A stretch of 64,000 nt of DNA from Candidatus Poribacteria bacterium (GCA_028824685.1 JAPPCZ010000102.1:1-64000); one strand, 5' to 3'. Counted from the stretch's first letter, positions 1-9,522 are shown. Numbers and translations: made by a program. The notes: a model not told the origin generated them from the letters alone.

Positions 1-47
<47 letters not shown>

Positions 48-51
48 CATT

Positions 52-82
52 AACAAGGATATTCTCACACAATCTCCTTGTT
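52..82 (+). other. Inverted repeat in the 16S-tRNA spacer
   Basis: AACAAGGA (52-59) is the exact reverse complement of TCCTTGTT (75-82), with a 15-base loop. It may be an antitermination or processing hairpin of the rRNA transcript. No U-run follows, so it is not an obvious terminator. Confidence 0.4.
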
Positions 83-159
83 CAGAACGCTCTAAATTTT
101 ACAAGGCATATACGACTTCCTATTTAACTTTCAAAAACATACTTTCTCACTTCTCTCAG

Positions 160-233
160 GGGCTTATAGCTCAGAAGGTTAGAGCGCGCGCCTGATAAGC
201 GCGAGGTCCCTGGTTCGATTCCAGGTAAGCCCA
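160..233 (+). tRNA. tRNA-Ile (anticodon GAT)
   Basis: A complete cloverleaf can be drawn: acceptor GGGCTTA/TAAGCCC with discriminator A, D-arm TAGCTCAGAAGGTTAGAGC, anticodon loop CTGATAA (GAT at 194-196) and T-loop GGTTCGATTCC. CCA is not encoded. Its place just after 16S is the usual spacer position for tRNA-Ile. The usual partner tRNA-Ala(TGC) and the 23S gene do not follow. Confidence 0.97.
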
Positions 234-478
234 TCTCTTTTCTATTCTTCAAAAAACTAAGTTTTTTATCCAACCTAACATTATTCTCAGAATCCAAAAA
301 TACCTACATTTTATCTCATAAGTGATGGGATAGTTTTGTGTCCCTATTTACAATATACCGCGTTTGTAGCCGCGCGATCTAATGCACACCTTCTTGTAGG
401 AGCGATCTCCCGGTCGCGACTTTTAACTGTAGGATGCTTTGTAAGCACCGAACGACAATAGCATAAAAGGAGATAATT
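234..478. other. Spacer with one hairpin repeat, no gene
   Basis: This stretch sits between tRNA-Ile and the first protein gene. It holds no 23S rRNA sequence. It carries one inverted copy (391-423) of the dispersed repeat whose plus form is GTCGCGAnnnGGAGnTCGCTCCTAC. An AAAGGAG ribosome-binding site follows near 466-472 for the next gene. Confidence 0.6.
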
Positions 479-2524
479 TTGCAAAACAGACAATCTCTAA
501 CTTCGGCACTTAGACCTATTGACGACACAGATGTAACAACTTGGGAACTTCCTGATGGCGCAATTGCTCGATTCGGGCAAGGATTACGACTTGATGTAGA
601 ATTTACACATGATGGCGCCTATCTTTCCGTTGCAACAAAAATCGGATTCTGGTTATATGATATGGAAACACTTGCACCCCGCGCCCTGTGGGGCACCGAA
701 CGCGGCATGATGAATGTCGCTACCTTCTCGCATGATGCACGCTGGATTGCCACTGGCGACCAAGACGGCATTCTTAAGGTTTGGGATACACAAAACGGTC
801 AGTGTGTTGCAAGAACAGACTGGGGAGGGACTGAGAGACGCAATGTCATCCTTCATGTCCAGTTTTCTCCGGACGATCAATATATCGCTGCTTCCGGTTT
901 TGGGCATAGTGCTGTCTATGCATGGAATACAGAACTCAACGCACCTATCAGAAATTTTAAACTTGAAAATCCAAAATTAAGCGATTATAGGAAAGAAGGG
1001 GCTTCCAATGACAGACATTTTCCCATCGCTTTTTCACCCAAAAGTAATCTATTTGCTTATGTGACTTCACCGGAAACAGTAACGGTTTCAGATATAAACA
1101 CAGGTGAAGACATAGCGCATCTCACAGGACACACTGCTCCATTACATACCCTCCTGTTTTCGCCTTGTGGGCAATACCTTGCCAGTGCAAGCCTTGGTGC
1201 TACCGTTCAAGTGTGGGAGATTCAAAATGAATCTCTTGTTATGATGCCCAAAACTTATGAAGGCAACCGATTAAGACTTGCGTATACACCTGATGAGATA
1301 TTACGAGTTGCCGACATCTATAATGATAAAGTATTAATGTGGGATGCTTCACAGCAGAAAGAGTTAGATACCTTCAACACTGTTGGAACCACAGCAGAAG
1401 ATGCCTGTTTTTCAAACGATGGATCCAAATTCGCAATTGCCTGTTGGAACCACAGTATTCAGATTTGGAAGGAAGATACCTTTACCACAAGATCGTTCTT
1501 TTCTGGTTATGGAAGTGTTCCCTATTTCGTGGCATTTATGCAAGATAGCAACACATTGGTCGGTGGTAATTGGGGAAGTACTGGTAAAATATTTTGGAAT
1601 ATCAATAAACGGGAAGTCCAGCGGATACTTCCACCTTCAGGTAAACGCAGTTCTTTAAGAGGGTGCATGGCGTTGTCTCCAGATGATCAACTGTTAGCTG
1701 TTGATACGGGAGACAATGATATCCAAGTCTGGCATATTGAAACTGCAGAATTAGTTGCCGAACTAACCGAACATGAAAACCGTATCTATTCGTTGGCGTT
1801 TTCTCCTACCGGGAAATACCTCATCAGCGGAGGATGGGCAGACGAAGTCTACGTATGGGATACTGCGCTTTGGGAAAAACAGCATCAACTTATAGAACAT
1901 ACAGGTTCGATTGAGGCAATCGCATTTCATCCCGATGGGAATAGATTCGTTACCTCCTCCAGAGATGGAACCGCTTTGCTTTGGAATGTTGAAACAGGAG
2001 AACAAATCTCACCACTTCCTTTACCTGAAACCTTAGAGGATGCCTCTCTATATAGAGGCGAACCACAGGAAATTGAACGGGTCATCAACGGTGGGAATCT
2101 TCAATATAAGGAATATCAACACATGCAGTCTATCGTTTTTTCACCCTGCGGCAACTGGATTGCTGGTGGACTCGGCACATGGGACGCTGATGGGTTAATC
2201 AACGAAATTCGATTGTGGGACACAGAAACGTTGGAAACACGTATGATATTCCTTCAACCTCAGGGGTGTATTCGTCCGTGGGCACTAACATTTTCTCCTT
2301 GTGGAAAGTATCTCGTTTCCGGTGCTTGGTGGAAATGGGGATTGGATAAAGCACCTATCCATTTATGGGAAATGTCGACTGGTAAAAATATCCACACTTT
2401 CTGGGGACATGCTTCTGATGTCCAGGATGTTGCCTTCTCACCAGACAGACTGTTCTTAGCAAGTGGTAGTTTCGACGGCACTGTTCTCCTCTGGGACGTG
2501 AAATCTATTATCGGTTCAGATTGA
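479..2524 (+). CDS. WD40-repeat protein, stand-alone propeller
   Basis: A 681-residue protein made almost entirely of WD40-type repeats, with blade endings such as LKVWD, VQVWE, VYVWD and LLWDV, enough for about two seven-bladed propellers. There is no signal peptide or membrane segment, so it is probably a cytoplasmic scaffold. The start is TTG at 479, preceded by AAAGGAG at good spacing. Its opening (WELPDGAIARFGQG...) closely resembles the start of the propeller in the sigma-factor fusion at 6.5-9.2 kb (WNLPEGAKARIGKG...). It therefore looks like a free paralogue of that sensor module. The specific partner is unknown. Confidence 0.88.
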   Translation: MQNRQSLTSALRPIDDTDVTTWELPDGAIARFGQGLRLDVEFTHDGAYLSVATKIGFWLYDMETLAPRALWGTERGMMNVATFSHDARWIATGDQDGILKVWDTQNGQCVARTDWGGTERRNVILHVQFSPDDQYIAASGFGHSAVYAWNTELNAPIRNFKLENPKLSDYRKEGASNDRHFPIAFSPKSNLFAYVTSPETVTVSDINTGEDIAHLTGHTAPLHTLLFSPCGQYLASASLGATVQVWEIQNESLVMMPKTYEGNRLRLAYTPDEILRVADIYNDKVLMWDASQQKELDTFNTVGTTAEDACFSNDGSKFAIACWNHSIQIWKEDTFTTRSFFSGYGSVPYFVAFMQDSNTLVGGNWGSTGKIFWNINKREVQRILPPSGKRSSLRGCMALSPDDQLLAVDTGDNDIQVWHIETAELVAELTEHENRIYSLAFSPTGKYLISGGWADEVYVWDTALWEKQHQLIEHTGSIEAIAFHPDGNRFVTSSRDGTALLWNVETGEQISPLPLPETLEDASLYRGEPQEIERVINGGNLQYKEYQHMQSIVFSPCGNWIAGGLGTWDADGLINEIRLWDTETLETRMIFLQPQGCIRPWALTFSPCGKYLVSGAWWKWGLDKAPIHLWEMSTGKNIHTFWGHASDVQDVAFSPDRLFLASGSFDGTVLLWDVKSIIGSD

Positions 2525-2654
2525 GAACGCTTCCAATAAGAATGCAAGGGTGTGTAAAGTTTTTAGCATGAGTTGCGTGGTAGGTCTTGCAAAGTTATTA
2601 TAGAAATTGTATCCTTTCCTCATAAGTTCAATTTCAATATAGGAGAGGATACTG

Positions 2655-2729
2655 ATGATTAGTATATCATTAAATAGTTGTGAAGACAATGAGCAAACGG
2701 ATAAAATGAAAATTCATAAAACTAAATAA
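2655..2729 (+). CDS. Possible small ORF, 24 residues
   Basis: ATG at 2655 has a good GGAGAGG Shine-Dalgarno six bases upstream and runs 24 codons (MISISLNSCEDNEQ...) to TAA. It lies in the spacer before aconitase. I recognise no family. Only the ribosome-binding site supports it, and it may be a chance ORF or a leader peptide. Confidence 0.25.
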   Translation: MISISLNSCEDNEQTDKMKIHKTK

Positions 2730-2814
2730 CCCTGCAGTATCTGAAAACAATTGAATTCCAGCACCCGTTGTGATAAAATAACTTAAAATGTCAATTATAT
2801 GAAGGAGTTTGCAG

Positions 2815-5484
2815 ATGTCCCTGTCCTCTCACAATCTATTTAATACACACCGATCCCTTGAAAGTGAAGGGTTTGAGTGCGCCTATTATTCGCTTCCTGC
2901 CTTAGCAGAGGTAGGCAAGGGTCCAATTCAAACCTTACCTGTCAGCATTCGCATTTTGCTTGAATCGTTATTACGGAATTATGATGGACATCAGATCACT
3001 GAACAGGATGTTCTCAACTTAGCGAATTGGGATGCACATTCCCCGAAGGCAGCGGAAATTCCGTTCAAACCTGCCCGCGTGGTAGCACAGGATTTCACAG
3101 GTGTTCCACTTGTTGTTGATATTGCTGCGATGCGATCTGCTGTCGCTGAACTCGGAGGCGATGCAGGCAAGATTGAACCGCTCGTACCTGTCGATTTGGT
3201 GATTGATCACTCTATCCAAGTTGATGCGTACGGTACAGAGAACGCTTTTCAATTTAACACCCGCAGAGAGTTTGAACGTAATAAAGAACGTTATGAATTT
3301 CTGAAATGGGGACAGCAGGCGTTTGAAAAGTTCAATATTATTCCACCGTCTATCGGCATTGTGCATCAGGTGAATCTGGAATACCTTGCGCAAGTCGTGA
3401 TGACAGAAGAATCGGTTGCTTATCCTGATACTGTAGTTGGCACAGATTCACATACCACTATGATTAACGGATTAGGCATTGTCGGCTGGGGTGTAGGGGG
3501 TATTGAGGCTGAAGCAGCGATGTTGGGACAGCCAGTATACATTTTGACTCCTGAGGTGCTCGGCGTTCACCTGAAAGGCAAACTCCAAGAAGGTGTAACC
3601 GCAACGGACTTGGTATTGACTGTAACACAACGACTCAGAGCGGCTGCAGTTGTCGGCAAATTTGTTGAATTTTTCGGCGAAGGTGTAGAAGCACTGGCAC
3701 TACCTGACCGGGCGACGCTCTCTAACATGTGTCCTGAATATGGGGCGACGATCGGATTTTTCCCGCCTGATGCTGAGACAATGAATTATCTCCGTCTTAC
3801 CGGACGCGATGAAACGCACGTTGATTTCGTGGAAGCGTATCTCAAAGCACAAGGATTATTCGGTATTCCACGTCTTGGAGAAGTTAAATACTCCGATGTG
3901 TTGGAAATTGATCTCAGCGATATTGAACCGAGTATCGCTGGACCAAAACGACCACAAGACCGAATCGCGTTATCAGATGTCAAAGAAACCTTTAATGAAC
4001 TCCTTACGAAACCCATAGCGGATGATGGTTTTGGTGTAACAGAAGGGGCAGACGATGGCAATATCACTCACGGCTCCGTGGTGATTTCCGCGATTACCAG
4101 TTGCACAAATACGAGCAATCCATCCGTAATGATTGGGGCGGGACTGCTCGCCAAAAAAGCAGTTGAAAAAGGTTTACGCGTCCCGGATTATGTTAAAACA
4201 AGTTTAGCGCCGGGTTCACGAGTCGTAACGGAATATCTGCGAAACACAGGATTACTACCCTATTTGGAAAAGTTGGGCTATAACGTGGTAGGTTATGGAT
4301 GCACAACTTGTATCGGTAACAGCGGACCACTCAATGAAGTTGTTCAGGAGGCAATTGACGCAGAGAATCTCGTGACCGCCAGCGTCTTGAGCGGGAACAG
4401 AAATTTTGAAGCGCGTGTGCATCCAGAGATAAAAGCGAACTTTCTCATGTCACCACCTCTCGTTGTGGCATATGGACTCGCAGGACGAATTGACATTGAC
4501 CTCGCTACAGCACCCATTGGTCATAGTGATGCGGGTGAGGCCGTTTATCTGCAGGATATTTGGCCAACACGTCAGGAAATTGCTGATATGATTGGTGCTG
4601 CTGTTGACCGAAAGACGTTCAAAGATATGTACGAATCGATCGGTAATCAGGCACCCGAATGGGAAGAACTTGCTGGTGCGACAGGTGTGCTTTACCCATG
4701 GAACGAAAGAAGTACATATATTCAGCATCCACCTTTCTTTGATGGATTCTCACGCGAACCCGTGCCAATTTCGGATATAACTGATGCGCGAATCCTCGGT
4801 ATTTTCGGAGACTCTGTTACTACAGACCATATATCTCCCGCTGGCGCGATTGCAGCGGCAAGTCCAGCAGGCAGTTATCTGCAGGAACGTGGGGTTGAAA
4901 CACAAGATTTCAATACCTACGGGGCAAGACGTGGGAATGACCGTGTGATGAGTCGTGGCACATTTGCAAACAGACGTGTCCGAAACTTGATGACACCTGA
5001 TGTTGAAGGAGGATATACACTACAATATCCTGAAGGAACGCAGGCGACTATTTACGAAGCAGCACTTCACTATAGTGAAAACAATATTCCTACGGTTATT
5101 TTTGCCGGACAGGATTACGGTATGGGAAGTTCGCGCGATTGGGCGGCGAAAGGTCCAAAACTGCTTGGAGTTAAAGCTGTTGTCGTAGAAAGTTATGAGC
5201 GAATCCACCGCAGCAACCTCATCGGTATGGGTATTTTGCCGTTGCAGTTCAAAGACGGTGAAAATGCCCAAACGCTCAATCTTGATGGTAGTGAGATTAT
5301 AAGCATTACAGGCTTTGCTGAGGACTTGCAACCGGGACAGATGGCAACGACGAAGATTATCCGATCCAATGGTGAGACGCACACAACGGAATTGCTTATC
5401 CGAATTGACTCACCGGTAGAAGTGGAATACTATAAAAATGGTGGGATTCTGGATTACGTGATTCGGAATTTTTTAGATGCGTAG
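2815..5484 (+). CDS. acnA: Aconitate hydratase A
   Basis: Full-length (about 889 residues) AcnA/IRP-type aconitase, interconverting citrate and isocitrate in the TCA cycle in the cytoplasm. The three 4Fe-4S cysteines are visible in SCTNTSNPS and GCTTCIGNSG. The substrate-binding signatures VVGTDSHTTM, GDSVTTDHISPAGAI and GMGSSRDWAAKGP (swivel domain) are intact. ATG at 2815 has GAAGGAG seven bases upstream and is preferred over the in-frame TTG at 2809. It stands alone, with the small possible ORF upstream and decayed genes downstream. Confidence 0.97.
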   Translation: MSLSSHNLFNTHRSLESEGFECAYYSLPALAEVGKGPIQTLPVSIRILLESLLRNYDGHQITEQDVLNLANWDAHSPKAAEIPFKPARVVAQDFTGVPLVVDIAAMRSAVAELGGDAGKIEPLVPVDLVIDHSIQVDAYGTENAFQFNTRREFERNKERYEFLKWGQQAFEKFNIIPPSIGIVHQVNLEYLAQVVMTEESVAYPDTVVGTDSHTTMINGLGIVGWGVGGIEAEAAMLGQPVYILTPEVLGVHLKGKLQEGVTATDLVLTVTQRLRAAAVVGKFVEFFGEGVEALALPDRATLSNMCPEYGATIGFFPPDAETMNYLRLTGRDETHVDFVEAYLKAQGLFGIPRLGEVKYSDVLEIDLSDIEPSIAGPKRPQDRIALSDVKETFNELLTKPIADDGFGVTEGADDGNITHGSVVISAITSCTNTSNPSVMIGAGLLAKKAVEKGLRVPDYVKTSLAPGSRVVTEYLRNTGLLPYLEKLGYNVVGYGCTTCIGNSGPLNEVVQEAIDAENLVTASVLSGNRNFEARVHPEIKANFLMSPPLVVAYGLAGRIDIDLATAPIGHSDAGEAVYLQDIWPTRQEIADMIGAAVDRKTFKDMYESIGNQAPEWEELAGATGVLYPWNERSTYIQHPPFFDGFSREPVPISDITDARILGIFGDSVTTDHISPAGAIAAASPAGSYLQERGVETQDFNTYGARRGNDRVMSRGTFANRRVRNLMTPDVEGGYTLQYPEGTQATIYEAALHYSENNIPTVIFAGQDYGMGSSRDWAAKGPKLLGVKAVVVESYERIHRSNLIGMGILPLQFKDGENAQTLNLDGSEIISITGFAEDLQPGQMATTKIIRSNGETHTTELLIRIDSPVEVEYYKNGGILDYVIRNFLDA

Positions 5485-5577
5485 GAGGTGCCGGGAAGAT
5501 GTGCTTGTAAGTGCTCCGAGGATAACGAATTTAATCGCACAATTATTGAAAAACGAGAAATATAGAAGGAGTACTTG

Positions 5578-5847
5578 ATGATACATCAGAACACATTATT
5601 TTTCCAGTTGCCTCTGGCAACACTTATAGTAATGCTGCTATTATGCCCGATATTCCCGGCATTAACTCAGGTAGCGCCAGAATTCACCCAAAGAGCATTA
5701 GATGTTACCGCATATTTTGAAATGCAAGATAAAAATGGAAATCCACTCGGATTCGGCAAAGGTTTTTTGTCACCTCCAACCAAATCGTCACGAATTCCCA
5801 AGTAATTGAAGGCACTTCATTAGACAGGCGAGACATTTTGGTTTTTG
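5578..5847 (+). pseudogene. Decayed trypsin-like serine protease, N-terminal fragment
   Basis: ATG at 5578 has AGAAGGAG upstream and encodes a signal peptide (LATLIVMLLLCPIFPALT) and ALDVTAYFEMQDKNGNPLG. The first frame then stops at about 5805. A one-base shift at about 5762 restores a typical S1C-type protease start, FFVTSNQIVTNSQVIEG. The position of the catalytic His (normally NxHVIEG) is Gln. After about 30 more residues the sequence runs into transposase-like sequence. The frameshift, the lost His and the truncation all indicate a dead gene. Confidence 0.65.
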
Positions 5848-6217
5848 ATGCCGAGTGTAAGTGTTGAAGTCATGAACCTTGCGTTGGCGGAATTTTCTCG
5901 GGATGTGAACCCGGACGGTAAGAAGCAGATAATCCTCTTGTTAGATCGTGCAGTTTTCACACGGGTAAAGGTTTAGAAGTTCCACAAGGGATTCCGTTAT
6001 TTATTTACCGCCGTATACACCTGAACTCCAACCTGCTGGACGGCTATGGTCTCTGTTGCGAGAGGTCGTTGTGAATAAAGTTTTTACAACGCTGTCAGCA
6101 CTTGAAGATGCGGTTGTGAAAAGGTGTCGATGGTTCTCTGAAAACAGAGAGAAGGTGCAGGCACATGTAGGTTTTGAGTGGATTCGCAAAATAGAAAAAC
6201 AATATGAATCCCGTTAA
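5848..6217 (+). pseudogene. IS630-type transposase remnant
   Basis: The sequence reads MPSVSVEVMNLALAEFSRDV and PDGKKQIILLLDRAVF. After a stop and a frame change it reads LPPYTPELQPAGRLWSLL and ends ESR-stop at 6217. This is the C-terminal catalytic part of a DDE endonuclease of the IS630 type: the LLLD aspartate and the PELQPA(E)RLW glutamate region are recognisable. At least one internal stop or frameshift makes it non-functional. It directly abuts the truncated protease and probably marks an old insertion into it. Confidence 0.65.
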
Positions 6218-6452
6218 TTTGGTATTACAAGGTAGGTGCGGTTTCCTAACCGCACTTTGTAGCACAAGCTGTTAGTTTGTGTATCTGTAGAACGCAAACT
6301 GACAGTTTGCGCTACAAAAAATTGCTTATACCGAACTCACGTTAAATTAGCAACTTTTGTGGGCGGTGCTAAATGCTGCCCTTTCCTACCACTATCTTCC
6401 TTCAAAATTCCCTCTTTTTTGCAGAATTAAGCAACCGTTTTACCCCTAACTT
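6218..6452. other. Spacer with imperfect inverted repeats
   Basis: It contains an imperfect inverted repeat (TGTAGCACAAGCTGTTAG... against ...CTGACAGTTTGCGCTACA, about 6260-6318). A 21-base hairpin, GGGCGGTGCTAAATGCTGCCC, lies at 6361-6381; related forms follow both sigma-fusion genes. No gene is seen. Confidence 0.5.
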
Positions 6453-6472
6453 GCGTCACTATAGTTTGATGT
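6453..6472 (+). promoter_or_regulatory. Conserved motif upstream of first sigma-fusion gene
   Basis: GCGTCACTATAGTTTGATGT lies 35 bases before the start codon. A near-identical block (GCGTCACTATATGTTGATGT) lies 33 bases before the second sigma-fusion gene, at 9523-9542. Surrounding sequence is not conserved, so the block is probably functional, either a shared promoter element or an operator. It does not match the usual GGAAC/CGTC ECF consensus. Confidence 0.5.
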
Positions 6473-6507
6473 GTTATTAATCAACTATCACTCTCTGGAG
6501 ATGCCTG

Positions 6508-9234
6508 ATGCAAAACGATAATGTTTCACTCATTCAACGAATTCTCGATGGCGATGAAACCGCTTTTGCTGAACTTCTGAAAAAGTATCAAAAACCCGTT
6601 CACGCATTAGCTTGGCGTAAAACTGGGGATTTCCACATCGCTGAGGACATTACTCAAGACGCTTTCTTGAAAGTGTATCAGAGACTTCACACGCTGAAAG
6701 ATCCGAATCAGTTTCCTGGGTGGCTCTATGTGATTACGACAAACCTATGCAACACGTGGCTCCGTAAAAAACGGATACAGACGCAACCGTTGGAGGACGC
6801 AGAGACTACGATGACACCGAAAGATGCTTATTCACAACATGTCGCAGAAGATCGCGCAACAACAGCTGCTGAGACACAACGTGAAGTGGTCAAAAAGCTG
6901 CTTGAGAAGCTGAAAGAGAGTGAACGCACGGTGATGACACTCCATTACCTTGGTGAGATGACGATTGAAGAGATTAGTCGATTTTTAGGCGTATCAGGAA
7001 GCACTATTAAAAGCCGTCTGAGGCGTGCCCGACAACGGCTACAAAAGGAGGAAACGATGATTAGAGAAGCACTCGACCATTTTCAAATTTCACCCAATCT
7101 AACCGACAACATCATGCGAGAGGTAGCACGCCTCAAACAAGGTGCGCCTTTTGGTGCCAAACCTCTTGTGCCGTGGGCAATTGCGGCTTCAAGTGCGGTT
7201 TTGATTGTGTTAATGCTTGGTATAGGTAGCCAATACTTAGCACGTTTTCAACAACCCTATAGTTTGGATGCACAAGCTGAGATGGCAGTTGAACTTGTTG
7301 ATGCACCTATTGTGCTAAATCTTGAAGTGAAATCGGATGCCCGAAACCAACCGGGAAAACTTTCTGATACGGATGGTAGAGATAATGATAATGGAGAGAA
7401 AGCGAATCAAATTTTAAGTGCGAAACGAGACTATACTCGGTGGAATTTGCCTGAAGGTGCTAAAGCCCGTATCGGCAAAGGCAGGGCAGATGACATCGCT
7501 TATTCCCCGGATGGCATGCGTCTGGCGGTTGCGAGTTATGTTGGGATATGGATCTATGATGCCCATAACGGACAAGAACTTGACCTGCTAACGGGGCATA
7601 CAGCCCGGATCTTGAGCGTGGTGTTCAGTCCGGATGGAAAAACGCTCGCAAGTGGGAGTAAGGATAACACTATCCGCCTGTGGGATGCACGTACTGGCAC
7701 ACATCTTCGGACAATGACAGGGTGGACTGATAGCACGACAGGTGTAGTGTTCAGTCCAGATGGAAAAGCATTGGCAAGTGGGAGTAAGGATAACACCATT
7801 CGTCTGTGGAATTCCCAAACAGACACAGTCCAAAAAACTCTTATAGGGCATACAGACAAGGTTTTGAGCGTGGTATTCAGTCCGGATGGAAAAACGCTCG
7901 CAAGCGCGGGTAAGGATAACACCATCCGCCTGTGGGACACGCAGTCAGGCGAAATCCGAAAAACCTTTGCCCTTGAGCATTCGCAGGAAGTTTATAAAAT
8001 GGCGTTCAGTCCGGATGGAAAAACATTGGCGAGTTGGTGCTTTGAAAGCCCGATTTATCTGTGGGATGCACAAACTGGCGAACTTCGCCATACTCTCCCA
8101 TTACAACAAATGGATTTTGTCAATGAATTTGCGTTCAGTGCGGATGGAAAAACGCTCGCATGTGCTATGAACAACAGCATCATCCATCTGTGGAATGTAC
8201 AGACAGGTGAATACCTCCGAAGCCTCATAGGGCATACGCACTGGGCCTTGAACGTGGTGTTCAGTCCAGATGGAAAAACACTCGCAAGTGGGAGTTTCGA
8301 TTCTACTATTCGTTTATGGGATGTGCATACGGGAAAACCACAAAAAACGCTCACAGGACATTTGAGCGATACCGTGTATGTAACGTTTAGTCCAGATAGC
8401 AAAACACTCGCTAATGCGATGGAAGATGACACGATCCGTTTATGGGATGCACAGACAGGTGAACTTCGCCAAATTCTCAAAAGGCAGAATATGCCTTCAG
8501 TCGCGGGCGTGGCGTTCAGTCCTGATGGAAAAATACTCGCAGGTGGAGATGATTCTTTCACCATTCGTCTGTGGGATGTGCAGACAGGCGCAGTTCGCAA
8601 AACTTTCGGTGAACATAAGGATTATGTTACGAGCGTGGTATTCAGTGCGGGCGGCACTCTGCTGGCAAGTGCAAGTTGGGATAAGACCATCCGGCTGTAT
8701 CATGCGCAGACAGGAGAACTTCTCAAAACTTTCTCAGGACATACGGATTGGGTTATGAGTGTGGCGTTCAGTCCGGATGGAAAAACACTCGCAAGTGGGA
8801 GTAAGGATAACACCGTCCGTATATGGGATGTGCAGACAGGTGAACTCCTCAAAACCCTTATAGAACATACAAATGTTGTCTTTAGCGTGGCTTTCAACCC
8901 CGACGGAAAAACACTCGCAAGTGGGAGTCATGATGGTCTCATCCATCTGTGGGATGTGCAGACAGGTGAACTCCTTAAAACCACAGGACATACGGACTGG
9001 GTTATGAGTGTGGCGTTCAGTCCGGATGGAAAAACACTCGCAAGTGGGAGTAAGGATAGCACCATTCAACTGTGGGATACACAGACAAATATAGTCCAAC
9101 AAATTTCCGTGGGTCATACGAGCTGGGTTACAAGCGTGGCGTTCAGTTGGGATGGTAAAACTCTGGTGAGTGGGAGTAGAGACGGTACATTGCTGTTGTG
9201 GGAAATTACGTCTGACGCAGATAAATCAAATTAA
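6508..9234 (+). CDS. ECF sigma factor fused to membrane segment and WD40 propeller
   Basis: A 908-residue fusion. Residues about 8-85 are sigma-70 region 2 (IAEDITQDAFLKVYQ) and about 125-190 are region 4 (MTIEEISRFLGVSGSTIKSR). One membrane helix follows at about 220-243 (WAIAASSAVLIVLMLGIG), then a linker, then about fourteen WD40 repeats from residue about 310. A membrane-tethered sigma factor with an outside propeller sensor is the simplest reading. An internal AGGAGG five bases before ATG 7057 sits exactly at the sigma/sensor boundary, so a separate sensor protein may also be made. The WD40 blades are almost identical at the DNA level. The start ATG at 6508 has a CTGGAGA site upstream. 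The target promoters are unknown. Confidence 0.92.
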   Translation: MQNDNVSLIQRILDGDETAFAELLKKYQKPVHALAWRKTGDFHIAEDITQDAFLKVYQRLHTLKDPNQFPGWLYVITTNLCNTWLRKKRIQTQPLEDAETTMTPKDAYSQHVAEDRATTAAETQREVVKKLLEKLKESERTVMTLHYLGEMTIEEISRFLGVSGSTIKSRLRRARQRLQKEETMIREALDHFQISPNLTDNIMREVARLKQGAPFGAKPLVPWAIAASSAVLIVLMLGIGSQYLARFQQPYSLDAQAEMAVELVDAPIVLNLEVKSDARNQPGKLSDTDGRDNDNGEKANQILSAKRDYTRWNLPEGAKARIGKGRADDIAYSPDGMRLAVASYVGIWIYDAHNGQELDLLTGHTARILSVVFSPDGKTLASGSKDNTIRLWDARTGTHLRTMTGWTDSTTGVVFSPDGKALASGSKDNTIRLWNSQTDTVQKTLIGHTDKVLSVVFSPDGKTLASAGKDNTIRLWDTQSGEIRKTFALEHSQEVYKMAFSPDGKTLASWCFESPIYLWDAQTGELRHTLPLQQMDFVNEFAFSADGKTLACAMNNSIIHLWNVQTGEYLRSLIGHTHWALNVVFSPDGKTLASGSFDSTIRLWDVHTGKPQKTLTGHLSDTVYVTFSPDSKTLANAMEDDTIRLWDAQTGELRQILKRQNMPSVAGVAFSPDGKILAGGDDSFTIRLWDVQTGAVRKTFGEHKDYVTSVVFSAGGTLLASASWDKTIRLYHAQTGELLKTFSGHTDWVMSVAFSPDGKTLASGSKDNTVRIWDVQTGELLKTLIEHTNVVFSVAFNPDGKTLASGSHDGLIHLWDVQTGELLKTTGHTDWVMSVAFSPDGKTLASGSKDSTIQLWDTQTNIVQQISVGHTSWVTSVAFSWDGKTLVSGSRDGTLLLWEITSDADKSN

Positions 9235-9522
9235 TTCTATAATTATTGAGGAACAATAGTCTAACTTTGGCATCCTCAACTAATCCTGAAAATCTAAAGA
9301 ATATATCTTCCTGGGTGGTACTAAGTGCTGCCCCATTGCTTTTTGTATCCTTCCTTTCAAGACTAAACTTAATCCAACTAAAACAAGTTCTCAAATGTTG
9401 TACCCTCTGAAAAGTTTGAATTTGCGAAAATATGAAAAAGTGTGGATAATGATATTATATTCACACAGTATCTATTGTTTCTCTTTTTTAATAAGAATCA
9501 TGAGACTTTTTTATTTTAAGTC
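9235..9522. other. Spacer between the two sigma-fusion genes
   Basis: AT-rich. It holds the hairpin GGGTGGTACTAAGTGCTGCCC at 9313-9333, related to those at 6361 and 12615, with base changes that keep pairing. It may be an mRNA 3' structure or terminator, but no strong U-run follows. No gene is seen. Confidence 0.45.

Noticed and set aside
234..2524. 23S rRNA after tRNA-Ile
   Set aside because: The region is a hairpin-bearing spacer followed by a clear WD40 gene; no 23S signature is present.
7554..9117. Several minus-strand open frames opposite the WD40 gene
   Set aside because: Repetitive antisense translations of the WD40 repeats, mirroring the same DNA unit many times.
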